DNA of 64,000 nt from Oscillatoria princeps RMCB-10 (GCA_019359235.1 JAHHHT010000024.1:62001-126000); one strand, 5' to 3'. Shown: positions 54,024 through 63,127, counted from the first letter of the stretch. Numbers and translations are program-made. Notes: a model not told the origin generated them from the letters alone.

Positions 54024-54157
54024 ATCCTTCTACTGTGCGACGACCGCACCGGCACTCTTGCCGAAAACCGCTCCCCCCCAGCTCCCTTACCCACCAGGAA
54101 AGGGGGAGAAAGACTCCTCTTTTGCTGAGCTCGGCGAGCTGCCGGTGGGCCGGAAAG

Positions 54158-54206
54158 CAGTTGGGCTTTAGCCCAATCGCCGGAAAGTAGTTGGGCTAAT
54201 GCCCAA
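54158..54206. repeat. Two diverged GGGCTTTAGCCC units
   Basis: AGTTGGGCTTTAGCCCAATC and AGTTGGGCTAATGCCCAATC, each followed by GCCGG; period 24 bp. The second unit has TAAT in the loop while the stem is retained. Confidence 0.75.
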
Positions 54207-54240
54207 TCGCCGGGGCTCGTAGGGGCGCAGAGAACCTGAC

Positions 54241-54417
54241 ATGATGGCAGTCTTGAAGAAACTGGCTGCAGACGGTTTAGTCAAACGCTACGCACAACCG
54301 GGCTGCCCTCGCGATCGGTGGGAGCTGACGCCGAATGGTAGTATTATATTGAAGTCCGCAAAACCGAGTGTTCCCCCTTCCGGCAAGCTTGAGGTGCCTG
54401 AGGAGATTGTATCGTGA
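54241..54417 (+). CDS. 58-residue winged-helix-like protein, candidate antitoxin of the zeta toxin
   Basis: Not recognised as a known family. Translation begins MMAVLKKLAADGLVKRYAQP and continues CPRDRWELTPNG, which looks like the wing half of a winged-helix DNA-binding domain; the tail is KSAKPSVPPSGKLEVPEEIV. Its TGA overlaps the GTG of the zeta-toxin gene by four bases (54414-54417), a strong sign of a coupled pair with the usual antitoxin-first order. The upstream frame is open only back to a TAG at 54224-54228 area after a repeat, so the N-terminal half of the domain may have been lost. Confidence 0.6.
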   Translation: MMAVLKKLAADGLVKRYAQPGCPRDRWELTPNGSIILKSAKPSVPPSGKLEVPEEIVS

Positions 54418-55004
54418 CCAATCAGCGGTTACACCTAATTGTGATTGCCGGCCCAAATGGTGCGGGAAAATCCACAGCAGCGCCCGCCTTGCTGCAAGGA
54501 ACCCTGGGCGTGATGGAATTTGTTAACGCCGATACCATCGCCCGAGGGCTGTCAGCATTTCAGCCAGAAACAGTCGCTTTCCGTGCCGGACGGATTATGT
54601 TAGAGCGATTGCGACGATTGGCAAATGAACGGGTAAATTTCGCCTTTGAAACCACCTTGGCGACGCGCAGTTTCGCGCCTTGGATTGCCAATCTGCGGCA
54701 AACCGGCTACCTGTTCCATCTGGTTTTCTTGTGGCTGCCCAACCCAGAGTTGGCCATCGAGCGCGTGCGGGAAAGAGTCCGTCTTGGCGGTCATGCTGTC
54801 CCTGAAGAAACCGTCCGCCGGCGCTACCGTGCCGGCATCCAAAACTTTTTTCAGTTATACCGGCCTTTGGCAGATACCTGGCGCTTTTATGACAATTCTG
54901 AGACAGCAGCACCTCGGCTAATCGCATCTGGATGCGGTAACATTGAAACGGCTATCTGCGACAGTGAAACCTGGCAAAAAGTTGTGTTATATAGCGTTTC
55001 TTGA
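54414..55004 (+). CDS. Zeta-toxin-family kinase
   Basis: 196 residues, GTG start overlapping the preceding stop. Walker A IAGPNGAGKSTAAPALL (~11-27), MEFVNADTIARGLSAF (the conserved Asp/Asn), VNFAFETTLATRSF (zeta TT motif), WLPNPELAIERVRERVRLGG and PEETVRRRYRAGIQNF (lid arginines). Zeta proteins phosphorylate UDP-N-acetylglucosamine and block cell-wall synthesis when not held by antitoxin; compact chromosomal versions like this may have other substrates. A 65-residue conserved gene follows. Confidence 0.88.
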   Translation: MTNQRLHLIVIAGPNGAGKSTAAPALLQGTLGVMEFVNADTIARGLSAFQPETVAFRAGRIMLERLRRLANERVNFAFETTLATRSFAPWIANLRQTGYLFHLVFLWLPNPELAIERVRERVRLGGHAVPEETVRRRYRAGIQNFFQLYRPLADTWRFYDNSETAAPRLIASGCGNIETAICDSETWQKVVLYSVS

Positions 55005-55062
55005 TTCCCTGAAGGGAGCAACGGAAACTCGCTGAGCGAGAGTGGGGGCTGCCAAAAGGCGT

Positions 55063-55086
55063 AGGACAGGCGTCTCGCCTGTCCAA
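55063..55086. repeat. GGACAGGCGTCTCGCCTGTCC palindrome
   Basis: Isolated core of the TATAGC element family in the spacer between the zeta-toxin gene and the following small gene. Confidence 0.75.
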
Positions 55087-55134
55087 ACAAGAGCTGGATA
55101 GGACACTTATTTGAGAGCCGCTATAATAGAGATT

Positions 55135-55332
55135 ATGAATGAGCCTGAGAACAAAACAATTGATGAAATCTTTGCTGAGGGCACTTTAATCGACCGAGCT
55201 TTGAAGCGGGCCGTTCAGGAAGCCCTCTTGCGGCACAAACAGGCGGGCAATCCGGTTGTGGCGTGGCGTGCCGGCAAAGCGGTTTGGATACCGCCGGAGG
55301 AAATTCCCGTGCCGGAAAATGAGACGAAATAA
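55135..55332 (+). CDS. Small conserved protein following zeta toxin
   Basis: 65 residues from ATG 55135 (MNEPENK); an upstream alternative adds eight. It reads TIDEIFAEGTLIDRALKRAV, REALLRH-like QEALLRHKQAGNPVVAWRAG and KAVWIPPEEIPVPENE. As I recall, proteins of this kind often accompany zeta-toxin genes in cyanobacteria, so it is a second antitoxin candidate or accessory factor. The 130-base gap and a palindrome separate it from the toxin gene, so the link is by proximity. Confidence 0.65.
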   Translation: MNEPENKTIDEIFAEGTLIDRALKRAVQEALLRHKQAGNPVVAWRAGKAVWIPPEEIPVPENETK

Positions 55333-55369
55333 GGGGGCTGCCCTCGCGAGCTGTTTGCAGCAAGCACTT

Positions 55370-55465
55370 TATAGCGGTTCTCAGTTGGATGAACTATGAC
55401 CCAGAAACCCGGTTTCTTTAAGAAACCGGGTTTCTCATACCTCACAAAGGATGAGAAACGCTATA
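55370..55465. mobile_element. Intact TATAGCG-ended MITE, 96 bp
   Basis: Terminal inverted repeats TATAGCGGTTCTCA (55370-55383) and TGAGAAACGCTATA (55452-55465) match at 13 of 14 positions. The centre is AGAAACCCGGTTTCTTTAAG and AAACCGGGTTTCTC, showing that the AAACCCGGTTT palindromes elsewhere are cores of this element family. No transposase in the window. Confidence 0.85.
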
Positions 55466-55584
55466 GTCCTTACCTGTAAAGTGGGGATGAGGGCTGAAGC
55501 CCTCACTGCAAACAGTATCTTGAGTCTCAGTCACGAGAAAATAAGATAACATAAAGAAGTCTGACTTCCATCTGGACTCTAACC

Positions 55585-56658
55585 ATGCCCGTCCTCTCCC
55601 CTGAATTGAAGCAAAGACTGTCCACCCCCCTCAAAATCGGCTTTTTTGAGGTGAAAAGCCGCGTGCTGCAATCGCCGCTATCCGGCGTCACGGATTTGGT
55701 ATTCCGCCGGCTGGTGCGCCGGTACGCGCCAGAGTCGATGATGTACACCGAGATGGTGAACGCCACCGGCTTGCACTACGTCAAGGAACTCCCGAAAATC
55801 ATGGAGGTAGACCCGAACGAGCGCCCGATCAGCATCCAGCTGTTTGACTGCCGGCCCGATTTTTTGGCAGAGGCGGCTGTGATGGCGGTAAAAGAAGGCG
55901 CGGATACTGTTGATATTAACATGGGTTGCCCGGTCAACAAAATTACCAAAAATGGCGGCGGTTCTTCCTTGCTGCGGGAACCGGAAACGGCTGAGGCAAT
56001 TGTGCGCGCGGTGGTGAGAGCGGTAGAGGTGCCGGTGACGGTAAAAACTCGCATCGGCTGGTCAGAGAAGGAAATTACTATCCTGGAATTTGCCAAGCGC
56101 ATGGAAGACGCCGGCGCTCAGATGATTACCGTGCACGGTCGCACCCGCGCCCAAGGGTATAATGGCTCGGCTAAGTGGGAGTGGATTCGCAAAGTTAAGG
56201 AAATCCTCTCGATTCCAGTGATTGGCAATGGGGATATTTTTTCTGTTGACGCTGCTGTCCGCTGCTTGGAAGAAACCGGCGCAGATGGGGTGATGTGTTC
56301 GCGAGGAACCCTCGGCTATCCTTTCTTGGTGGGAGAAGTTGACCACTTCCTGAAAACCGGCTGCGAACTGCCACCCCCGACGCCGGTTGAGCGCCTGCAG
56401 TGCGCTAGGGAACACCTGCAAATGCTCTGGGAATATAAGGGAGATCGCGGGGTGCGCCAAGCTCGCAAGCACATGACTTGGTACGCTAAAGGTTTTCCCA
56501 ATGCCGGTGAGTTGCGCGACAAACTGTCGCGGATGGAAACTGTGGGGGAAGGGTACAGGTTGATTGATGATGCGATTGAGCAGCTGGCGTCGGGTGGCGG
56601 ACTGGGTGCCGGTGGGGACGAGGACATCGCTAGCTTGGAGTTAGTCGAAGTGGGTTAA
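55585..56658 (+). CDS. tRNA-dihydrouridine synthase
   Basis: 357 residues. TIM-barrel with LQSPLSGVTDLVFRRLVRRY, ESMMYTEMVNATGLHY, PISIQLFDCRPDFLAEAA, VDINMGCPVNKITKNGGGSS (catalytic Cys), VPVTVKTRIGW, MITVHGRTRAQGYNGSAKWE and IPVIGNGDIFSVDAAV (FMN phosphate). The C-terminal helical part includes RQARKHMTWYAKGFPNAGEL, the tRNA-binding domain. Uses FMN and NADPH to reduce uridine in tRNA D-loops; DusB-like. Its end is 2 bases from the NRPS/PKS relic on the opposite strand. Confidence 0.93.
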   Translation: MPVLSPELKQRLSTPLKIGFFEVKSRVLQSPLSGVTDLVFRRLVRRYAPESMMYTEMVNATGLHYVKELPKIMEVDPNERPISIQLFDCRPDFLAEAAVMAVKEGADTVDINMGCPVNKITKNGGGSSLLREPETAEAIVRAVVRAVEVPVTVKTRIGWSEKEITILEFAKRMEDAGAQMITVHGRTRAQGYNGSAKWEWIRKVKEILSIPVIGNGDIFSVDAAVRCLEETGADGVMCSRGTLGYPFLVGEVDHFLKTGCELPPPTPVERLQCAREHLQMLWEYKGDRGVRQARKHMTWYAKGFPNAGELRDKLSRMETVGEGYRLIDDAIEQLASGGGLGAGGDEDIASLELVEVG

Positions 56659-56659
56659 T

Positions 56660-58015
56660 TGCTGGAAAACAAGTACAAATAGTAGGGTGCAACTCTGACC
56701 CCACCCGAACAGCAATCACATCCTGGTTTTCTTGTTCCAGGAGTTTTACGATTTGGGAACCAAAACCGCACTCATCAACAAACACCAGCCAGCAGCTTTT
56801 AGTAAGGACTTTAGCCCTTCCCCCCGCTTGCAGATCGCAGCGTTTCCACGAGGGAACATAGAACCAGTCTGCAATATCCGGCTTTTTGCGTAAAGAAACT
56901 TGACGGGTATTTACAGAGTCTGCCTGTTTTTGCGGTTCAATCCAGTAACGCTGGCGCTCAAAAGGATAGGTCGGTAAGGGGAGGCGATGGCGCTGCTCAC
57001 CGGCATAAAATTCCGACCAATCCACCGGCACTCCCGCCAGCCATAACCGGCCTAAAGTGTTCAGCAAAAATGCCACATCCGACTGCCGGTCTTGTGGGTG
57101 GCGCAGTGAAGAAAGCGCAACCCGACCGGCAGCTTTATCCCCATGCTGTTTGGCGAGCGTGGCAAGCGTCCGCCCGGGGCCAATTTCTAACAAAATCAAG
57201 TCCGGTTCTTTCAACAGCTGCTGCAAGCCGGCAGAAAACAGCACAGTTTGGCGCAAATGCTGCGCCCAGTATTTCGGCTGTCGCTTGCGCCGCTGCAATC
57301 CAGGTGTCGGTGACGTTAGACAAATAGGGAATTTTGGGCGGTTTCAGGTTTACATTGACTAACTGGGGGCAGGAGTCGCGGTGCCGGTCAAACCAGGGCT
57401 TCAAGGAAAGCAGTTCTAGGGCTTCGCCACCGAAGATCGCCAGGCGCAGACTCAGCTTTTGATGGCTAACAGCTGAATCCCCCACCCGAATCAGTTGGCG
57501 AAAGGCTGAAGGCGTCTGGTTGAGGACGGTCACTTGATGGGCGCACAACAGCTCGTAGAACGCCTCGGGCGACCGGCTCACCCAGTAGGGAACCACTACA
57601 AGACGTCCGCCGTGGAGCACAGCACCCCAGAGTTCCCAGACGGAGAAGTCGAACGCACAGGAGTGAAAGAGAGCAGCACCGGCACCCGGGCATCTTCTAG
57701 CATGAAGGCCAACCGTTCCTGCGGATACTCCGGATCTAGTGGCACATAAGCACCACCCGCTTTGAGAATGCCAAGGATTCCCACCACCATTTCTAAGGAG
57801 CGCTCTGCGCAGATGCCGGCGAGCACCTCTGGCCCCACTCCCAGGGCCCTCAGATGGTGCGCCAGCTGATTGGCCCGCCGGTTCAGCTCTCGGTATTGCA
57901 CAGACGCGACTCGGCGCTCTGCATCTTCAAAGACTGCAACCACGGCATCGGGCCAACGCTCCACTTGGGATTCAAATAGCTCGTGGATAGATGCATCCAT
58001 ACAATTGCCACTCAT
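56660..58015 (-). pseudogene. NRPS/PKS megasynthase relic with internal deletions
   Basis: From ATG 58015: ASIHELFESQVERWPDAVVA, ELNRRANQLAHHLRALGVGP, GILGILKAGGAYVPLDPEYP and LAFMLEDARVPVLL are the first third of an NRPS adenylation domain. Near 57668 a deletion removes core A3 and shifts frame; the next part, AFDFSVWELWGAVLHGGRLV, then TVLNQTPSAFRQLI and LAIFGGEALELLSLKPWFDR, is the middle. Near 57350 the text switches to a polyketide acyltransferase end (KIPYLSNVTDTWIAAAQATA), another frameshift, then YWAQHLRQTVLFSAGLQQLL, GPGRTLATLAKQ, LPLPTYPFERQRYWIEP and the start of a ketoreductase (CWLVFVDECGFGSQIVKLLE). KS, carrier and condensation domains are lost. Confidence 0.9.
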
Positions 58016-58066
58016 GTTATTTTTCTTTTGACTTGCAATTTGGCTTACAGATAAATGCACCCTCAC

Positions 58067-58413
58067 ATGGCCGATATTGCCATTCTCTCACCGCTGACAT
58101 TTAGTTTTTGACACACAGCGCTATCCCCCGAGCAAAATTGGCTGGGGTGTTCAAATCCGATGGCTGTCACTTACAGGTAATGGCCTACCAAAAGAAAGTC
58201 CGATACCAGCAGTGACTTCTCAAGCTGTTCCGCCCGAACAGTTGGGATAATTGCGCTTATATATAGATTCCCCTCTCGGCTGAGAAATCTATCACTTTTG
58301 GCTGGTGCAGAGGGAAAATTTATCTTTGATAATGGGTTGAATTATCAAAGATAATGTGATCTCCTGTCAGGCAGCACTGCTTTTCTATAGTTGCGGGGGC
58401 GGGGAAACCGGGA
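58067..58413. other. Spacer between the two relics, nothing recognised
   Basis: Unremarkable 350 bases; AATTATCAAAGATAA at 58331-58345 and TTATCTTTGATAA at 58309-58321 form an inverted pair that could act as a terminator for the kinase relic on the minus strand. Confidence 0.4.
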
Positions 58414-59218
58414 TCACCTAAGCTGATTTCCCTGGGTGAGGGGAATTTCAATGATGAATTCCGCCCCCTGTCCGGGAACCGAGATACACTTCAGCTGACC
58501 CCGGTGTTTTTCCACCACAATCTGGTAGCTAATGGACAGCCCCAGGCCGGTGCCAGAGCCGACCGGTTTCGTCGTGAAGAAGGGATCGAACAGTCTGCGG
58601 CACACCTCTTCGCTCATGCCTGGGCCATTGTCAGCAATACGGATGGCTACGCGGTTACTATTGAGAACTTCCGTGCGAATACGGATGCGAGGTGAGGGAA
58701 CGATTGCCTCAGAAGCGATTCGGCGTTCTGCAAGATTCTCCGCTGTTCGCCCGGGCGAGACACCGGCGCTCCGATTCTGCCCTTCGAGGGCATCAATGGC
58801 ATTGGTGAGGATATTCACAAATACCTGGTTCAGCTGTCCTGCGTAACACTCCACATTAGGCAGCTCGCCGAACTCTTTAATCACCTCAATGCCTGGACTT
58901 CCGGCTTTGTCTTTCAGCCGGTGCTGCAAAATCAGCAGGGTGCTGTCGATGCCAGAGTGAATGTCCACCTGTTTCATGTCGGCTTCATCCAGGCGAGAGA
59001 AGTTCCGCAGCGACAGAACAATCTGGCGGATGCGCTCCGCCCCAACCCGCATCGAAGACAGGATTTTGGGAAAGTCTTCCTTGAGGAGGCTAATAATTTC
59101 ATCACTAGATCCGAAACCGCTTGGGGAATCTCTGGATTCAACTGCCTTGGAGGCGCGGGCTGTTTAGCAATGTGGCAGTGGATTAATTCCAGAGCGTCTG
59201 TGGCAGCAAACGGCATGC
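58414..59218 (-). pseudogene. Deletion fusion of a Ser/Thr-kinase/histidine-kinase hybrid
   Basis: The 5' part (59218-59107) reads MPFAATDALELIHCHIAKQP, PPRQLNPEIPQAVSDLVMKL, the end of the Ser/Thr kinase domain in the large PknB-AAA-GAF-histidine-kinase proteins of cyanobacteria. One frame shift later it becomes SDEIISLLKEDFPKILSSMR, then VGAERIRQIVLSLRNFSRLD and the HATPase with NILTNAIDALEG, IADNGPGMSEEVCRRLFDPF and VGSGTGLGLSISYQIVVEKH. The AAA, GAF and His-box regions between (well over 1000 codons) are missing. The 212-residue frame from ATG 59052 could still make a lone ATPase domain without a phospho-acceptor His. Confidence 0.85.
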
Positions 59219-60510
59219 CGGCTGATAAAACTTAACATTTTTTTTAGCCACTGAGCTGTGATTGTCTCACACAAGGTCAGTCTCAGTCAGCTCCGCACCG
59301 GCTTATGGGAAACCCGTTTCCAGGGCTTTCCCCCAGTGAGGTTCCCCCCGTGCTGACCCACCCCCTTCAGGGGCAGCCCCTCCCAGCCAACCGGCGCTTT
59401 CGCCCGCCCTGTTAAGATTGGCTTGGCGCAGGGATGGCGCAGCCCGAGTCAGTTGAGAGGAGGTTGGCACCGGCACGCCCAGTTGGCACTCACTGAGTGC
59501 CAGCGCCGGCTTCCTCCGCTCTGTACAGAGCTCGGCACCCGCACCGGCATTCATCCAGCCGGCAGTCCCCTGTCTTAACAGGCTAGCAGCGCTCAACGCT
59601 TGGCCATTTAACGCGAACGCGGTCAGATTAAATTAATTTTGTTTAAAATTTGCGCCTGTTGGGATGCCGGTGATAAGTTAGCATAGAGCGCAAAATAATC
59701 CCTCTCTCATCTCAACTCTGGGGGCGAGGCTCAAGGCAGATACAGCGGAGCCGCTTGCGGATGGCCCAGAAAATTTTTTGCAGGGTGCGTTACCGCTCTC
59801 GACTGGGGCACCCTATCTTTTAAGTAGCGCTCCCGCACCGGCACCACCGCCAGCCTGTTCAATCCCCTCTCCCCCCTTCTTGTCCATTTTTGTTCATCCT
59901 TGTCCATCTCTTACATCCGTTATATCCTCCGCTGCCAGTCTTTCTCCCTCTCCCACTCACAGCCAGCGAGCCCTTGCGATCCGTCGCGCAATTTTAAAAA
60001 TCAGCCCCGTGCAATTCTACATTAAACGCCCGCCTCCGAACCCCGTAAATTTTTATATTTTCGCGAAGCTGGGTTAAGAAATAGTGATTTTCTCTGCCGC
60101 ACGACTGCGCTTGGGCGCAGAGCGAGGCGAACAGGAGGGTGGGTTGGGATTGGCGAGCGCTAGTTGTGGCTGGCTACCCATATTTAGGAGGGCCTAAAAT
60201 CCCTCGCCCTACTGTTCCTAAATTTTCTGAATGATTCGGTCGGAGGGGCGTAATGATGGGAAAAATATACCTTACCGAAATAGCAGAGTTGCGATTTTTT
60301 TATCGGCTGCTGTCCGTGAGCTTCAGAATCGTTTTGCCGGGCGGCGCTCCTGTGAGGGGCGTGCTGATTTAGGAGGCGGGCTCTTAGCAAGACTCACCCA
60401 GTTAAATTCACTCTCACCCAGACCGTGCGGACTTTGTAACGACTTGCGGGCGTGAGAGAACAAATATACCCCGAGACCGATAGTTTGAGAATAGGAAGCG
60501 AGTATAATAA
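59219..60510. other. 1.3-kb spacer upstream of the sensor kinase, no gene recognised
   Basis: Short frames here (such as 59303-59596 minus and 59778-60077 plus) are Pro/Ala/Ser-rich and resemble nothing. CCGGC motifs are dense between 59380 and 59580. CAGGGTGCGTTACC...GGGGCACCCTAT at 59780-59818 is a worn member of the GTAGGGTGCG palindrome family. The promoter of 60511 is expected close to its start, but I see no clear hexamers. Confidence 0.5.
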
Positions 60511-62670
60511 ATGACTGGAGAAACTAAAAGTAAGAATGCAGGCGAGACCTTGACAGAGGGAATGTTATTGAATCGGATGACCAATCGCATCCGCCAGTCC
60601 CTGGATCTGCACGAGATTCTATCCGCGACTGTGGCGGAAATGCGCTCGTTTTTGGGCACAGACCGGGTTAAAATTTATCGGTTTCATCAGGATGGCACCG
60701 GCCAAGTGATTGCTGAGTCTGTCTGTCAAAATCGGCTGCCGTCGCTGCTGGGGCTGCACTTCCCGGCCTCCGACATTCCCCCCCATATGCGCGAGATTTT
60801 TGTCAAAGCGCGTGTCCGCTCGATTGTGGATGTTGCAGCACAGCGAATTACCCTCAGCCACCCCGACGGTGTGGAGAAGATCGGCGATCTGACGCCCGAA
60901 GACATCCGCCAGCGCCCGATTGAAGAAATCCTCCAGCGACAGGTTGACCCCTGTCATGTAGAGTACCTCACGGCAATGGGGGTGAAGTCCTCGCTGGTGG
61001 TGCCGATTTTGCACGGAAAGGAACTCTGGGGCTTGCTGGCATCCCATCACGCCCAGCCGAAAACCTTTTCAGCTTCCGATTTGCAGATTGTCCAGATGGT
61101 GGCGGATCAGGTGTCGGTGGCCATCGCCCACTCGGCACTGTTGAGCTCCGCCCGCTCTAAGGCTCGCCGGGAAGCCTTAATCAATCAGATTTCCACCCTG
61201 CTGCACGCACCGCTGAAGATTCAAGAAATCCTCCAGGGAGTTTTGGAAAAAATCGTCGCTGCAGTCGGTGGCGCAGGCGGCAGACTTTACCTGAATTCGA
61301 TGGAAACAGCCTCACTGCCAGAACTGTACACTACCGGCACACTGCCCAAACTCTCAGGGGAAACCGGGGAATCGGACGGGCTGGAATACCACCCCTTCTG
61401 GCAGCACCTGATGGTGCAAGCCACCCTGCCGGTGCAGGGGGCTGACGGCTGGGGTGAAAAGCCCTTTGAGCGCAACCCAAAACAAGCTGTAGCGCCGGTG
61501 CGCGTTATTAACGACCTCTACCAAGAACCCAGACTGGCGCAGGTGGCTTTTGCTTTCCGGCACACTCTCATCCGGGGAATGCTGGTGATGCCCCTGCGGT
61601 ACAGCCAGCAGTCTTTGGGTTGCCTGACTCTGTTCCGCAACGAGATTGATACCGATATCTTCTGGGCCGGTCGTTTCGATCCAGATCAGCGCAACGCAAA
61701 GGTGCGCCAATCCTTTGAAGCTTGGCGAGAGTTCAAGCATGGCTGCGCCCACCCCTGGACTGAGGAAGAAATTGAACTGGTTGAGGGAGCCGGCACCCAC
61801 CTGTCAATGGCGGTGATGCAGAACCGGCTCTACCAGTGGGAGCGAGAGCACCGGCTGCTGGTGGAAATGCGCAACCATGAACTGCAAGCCGCCCGCGCCG
61901 CCGCTGACGAAGCGAGCCGGCTGAAATCCGACTTCCTCTCCTCCACCAGCCACGAATTGCGCACCCCCCTCGCCTCAACGCTCAACTACCTGAAACTTCT
62001 CAAAGAAGGCTTCTACGACAGCGAAGAGGAATTCAAAGAATATATCCACATCGCCCACCAGTCAGCGGAAAACCTCGTGGCTATCATCAATGATGTCCTG
62101 GACATTGCTAAGATTGAAGCCGGTCGCATGAGTGTCACCCCGGAGCGAGTCTTGCTCGCTCCGCTGCTCGACGAGCAGCGCCGCCTCTTCAATCTCGACA
62201 GCCGCCGCAAGGGAATTCCCCTGGTTGTTGAGTGTGAAGTGGAGAGCGTTTGGGCTGATAAAGTCAAGCTCAGACAGATTCTGACAAACCTCCTCTCCAA
62301 TGCCTTCAAATTTACCAGTGCGGGCGAGGTGCGCATGCGGGCTGGACTGCGCCGGGGAGGCGAGCCGGCGGCTTCCTCTCCACCGCTGGTTGAGATTTCC
62401 GTGACTGACACCGGCATTGGCATCGACCCGAGCAAAACCGATCTCCTCTTCGAGCCTTTCGTGCAAGCCGATGGCTCCATCAAGCGGCGCTATGGCGGCA
62501 CCGGCTTGGGTTTAACAGTGTGCAAGCGGTTGGTACAGCTTATGGGGGGTGAAATCTGGCTGGAGAGTGCCGGTGCCGGTGAGGGAATGACCGTCACTTT
62601 CACCCTCCCTTACCGGGCATCACCCAACGACTTTGACACCTTGAAAGCACAGGGAGAAATAAGCGCGTGA
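60511..62670 (+). CDS. Cyanobacteriochrome/phytochrome-type hybrid-free sensor histidine kinase
   Basis: 719 residues. The first GAF domain (~20-205) has KIYRFHQDGTGQVIAESV, LGLHFPASDIPPHMREIFVK and VDPCHVEYLTAMGVKSSLVV, the Cys-His bilin-attachment motif of phytochromes and cyanobacteriochromes, then KELWGLLASHHAQP. No DxCF motif is seen. A second GAF (~225-465) contains MLVMPLRYSQQSLGCLTLFR. Next come a coiled coil, HisKA (STSHELRTPLASTLNYL) and HATPase (NLLSNAFKFTSAGEVRM, TDTGIGIDPSKTDLLFEPFV, RRYGGTGLGLTVCKRLVQLM). A light-regulated kinase is likely; whether a bilin binds and which colour is untested. Overlaps the next gene by four bases. Confidence 0.9.
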   Translation: MTGETKSKNAGETLTEGMLLNRMTNRIRQSLDLHEILSATVAEMRSFLGTDRVKIYRFHQDGTGQVIAESVCQNRLPSLLGLHFPASDIPPHMREIFVKARVRSIVDVAAQRITLSHPDGVEKIGDLTPEDIRQRPIEEILQRQVDPCHVEYLTAMGVKSSLVVPILHGKELWGLLASHHAQPKTFSASDLQIVQMVADQVSVAIAHSALLSSARSKARREALINQISTLLHAPLKIQEILQGVLEKIVAAVGGAGGRLYLNSMETASLPELYTTGTLPKLSGETGESDGLEYHPFWQHLMVQATLPVQGADGWGEKPFERNPKQAVAPVRVINDLYQEPRLAQVAFAFRHTLIRGMLVMPLRYSQQSLGCLTLFRNEIDTDIFWAGRFDPDQRNAKVRQSFEAWREFKHGCAHPWTEEEIELVEGAGTHLSMAVMQNRLYQWEREHRLLVEMRNHELQAARAAADEASRLKSDFLSSTSHELRTPLASTLNYLKLLKEGFYDSEEEFKEYIHIAHQSAENLVAIINDVLDIAKIEAGRMSVTPERVLLAPLLDEQRRLFNLDSRRKGIPLVVECEVESVWADKVKLRQILTNLLSNAFKFTSAGEVRMRAGLRRGGEPAASSPPLVEISVTDTGIGIDPSKTDLLFEPFVQADGSIKRRYGGTGLGLTVCKRLVQLMGGEIWLESAGAGEGMTVTFTLPYRASPNDFDTLKAQGEISA

Positions 62671-63074
62671 ATATTCTACTCGTAGATGACGATTACCTCT
62701 TGGCCAAGGGAACTGCCAAATTAATCCAGCGCATAGGAGGGCACCAAGTCACCATCACAGACACTCCTGCTGAAATTTTCCAAAAATGTCAAGCTGGAGA
62801 AGTAGACGTGGTGCTGATGGATGTCAACCTGCCCGGGGCGTTCTGGGAGGGGCAACAAGTCAGCGGGGCAGACTTGGCTCGCCTGCTCAAAACTCAACCG
62901 GCAACCGCTCACATTCCTATTATTATGGTAACAGCCTACGCCATGCTGACCGAACGGAAAACCCTACTGTCTACTTCCCGGGCAGATGAGTTATTCACCA
63001 AACCCATCACTGACTATCAGGGACTTTTACAATTGATTGACCGGCTCTGCCAGAACAAATCGGGAATTGGCTGA
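62667..63074 (+). CDS. Single-domain response regulator
   Basis: 135 residues, GTG start inside the stop of the kinase gene (GTGA overlap), so the two are translationally coupled and probably cognate. Receiver landmarks: ILLVDDDYLL (acidic pocket), VVLMDVNLPG (phospho-Asp54 or so), IIMVTAYAM (Thr switch) and FTKPITDY (Lys). A short insert (AFWEGQQVSG) after the Asp loop is seen in some cyanobacterial receivers. There is no output domain, so it likely passes signal by protein contact. Confidence 0.9.
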   Translation: MNILLVDDDYLLAKGTAKLIQRIGGHQVTITDTPAEIFQKCQAGEVDVVLMDVNLPGAFWEGQQVSGADLARLLKTQPATAHIPIIMVTAYAMLTERKTLLSTSRADELFTKPITDYQGLLQLIDRLCQNKSGIG

Positions 63075-63127
63075 GGGCTAAGGTCACGTTGAAGGGTGAA
63101 GAGGAGCATCTCAAGGCATGAAAAAAA

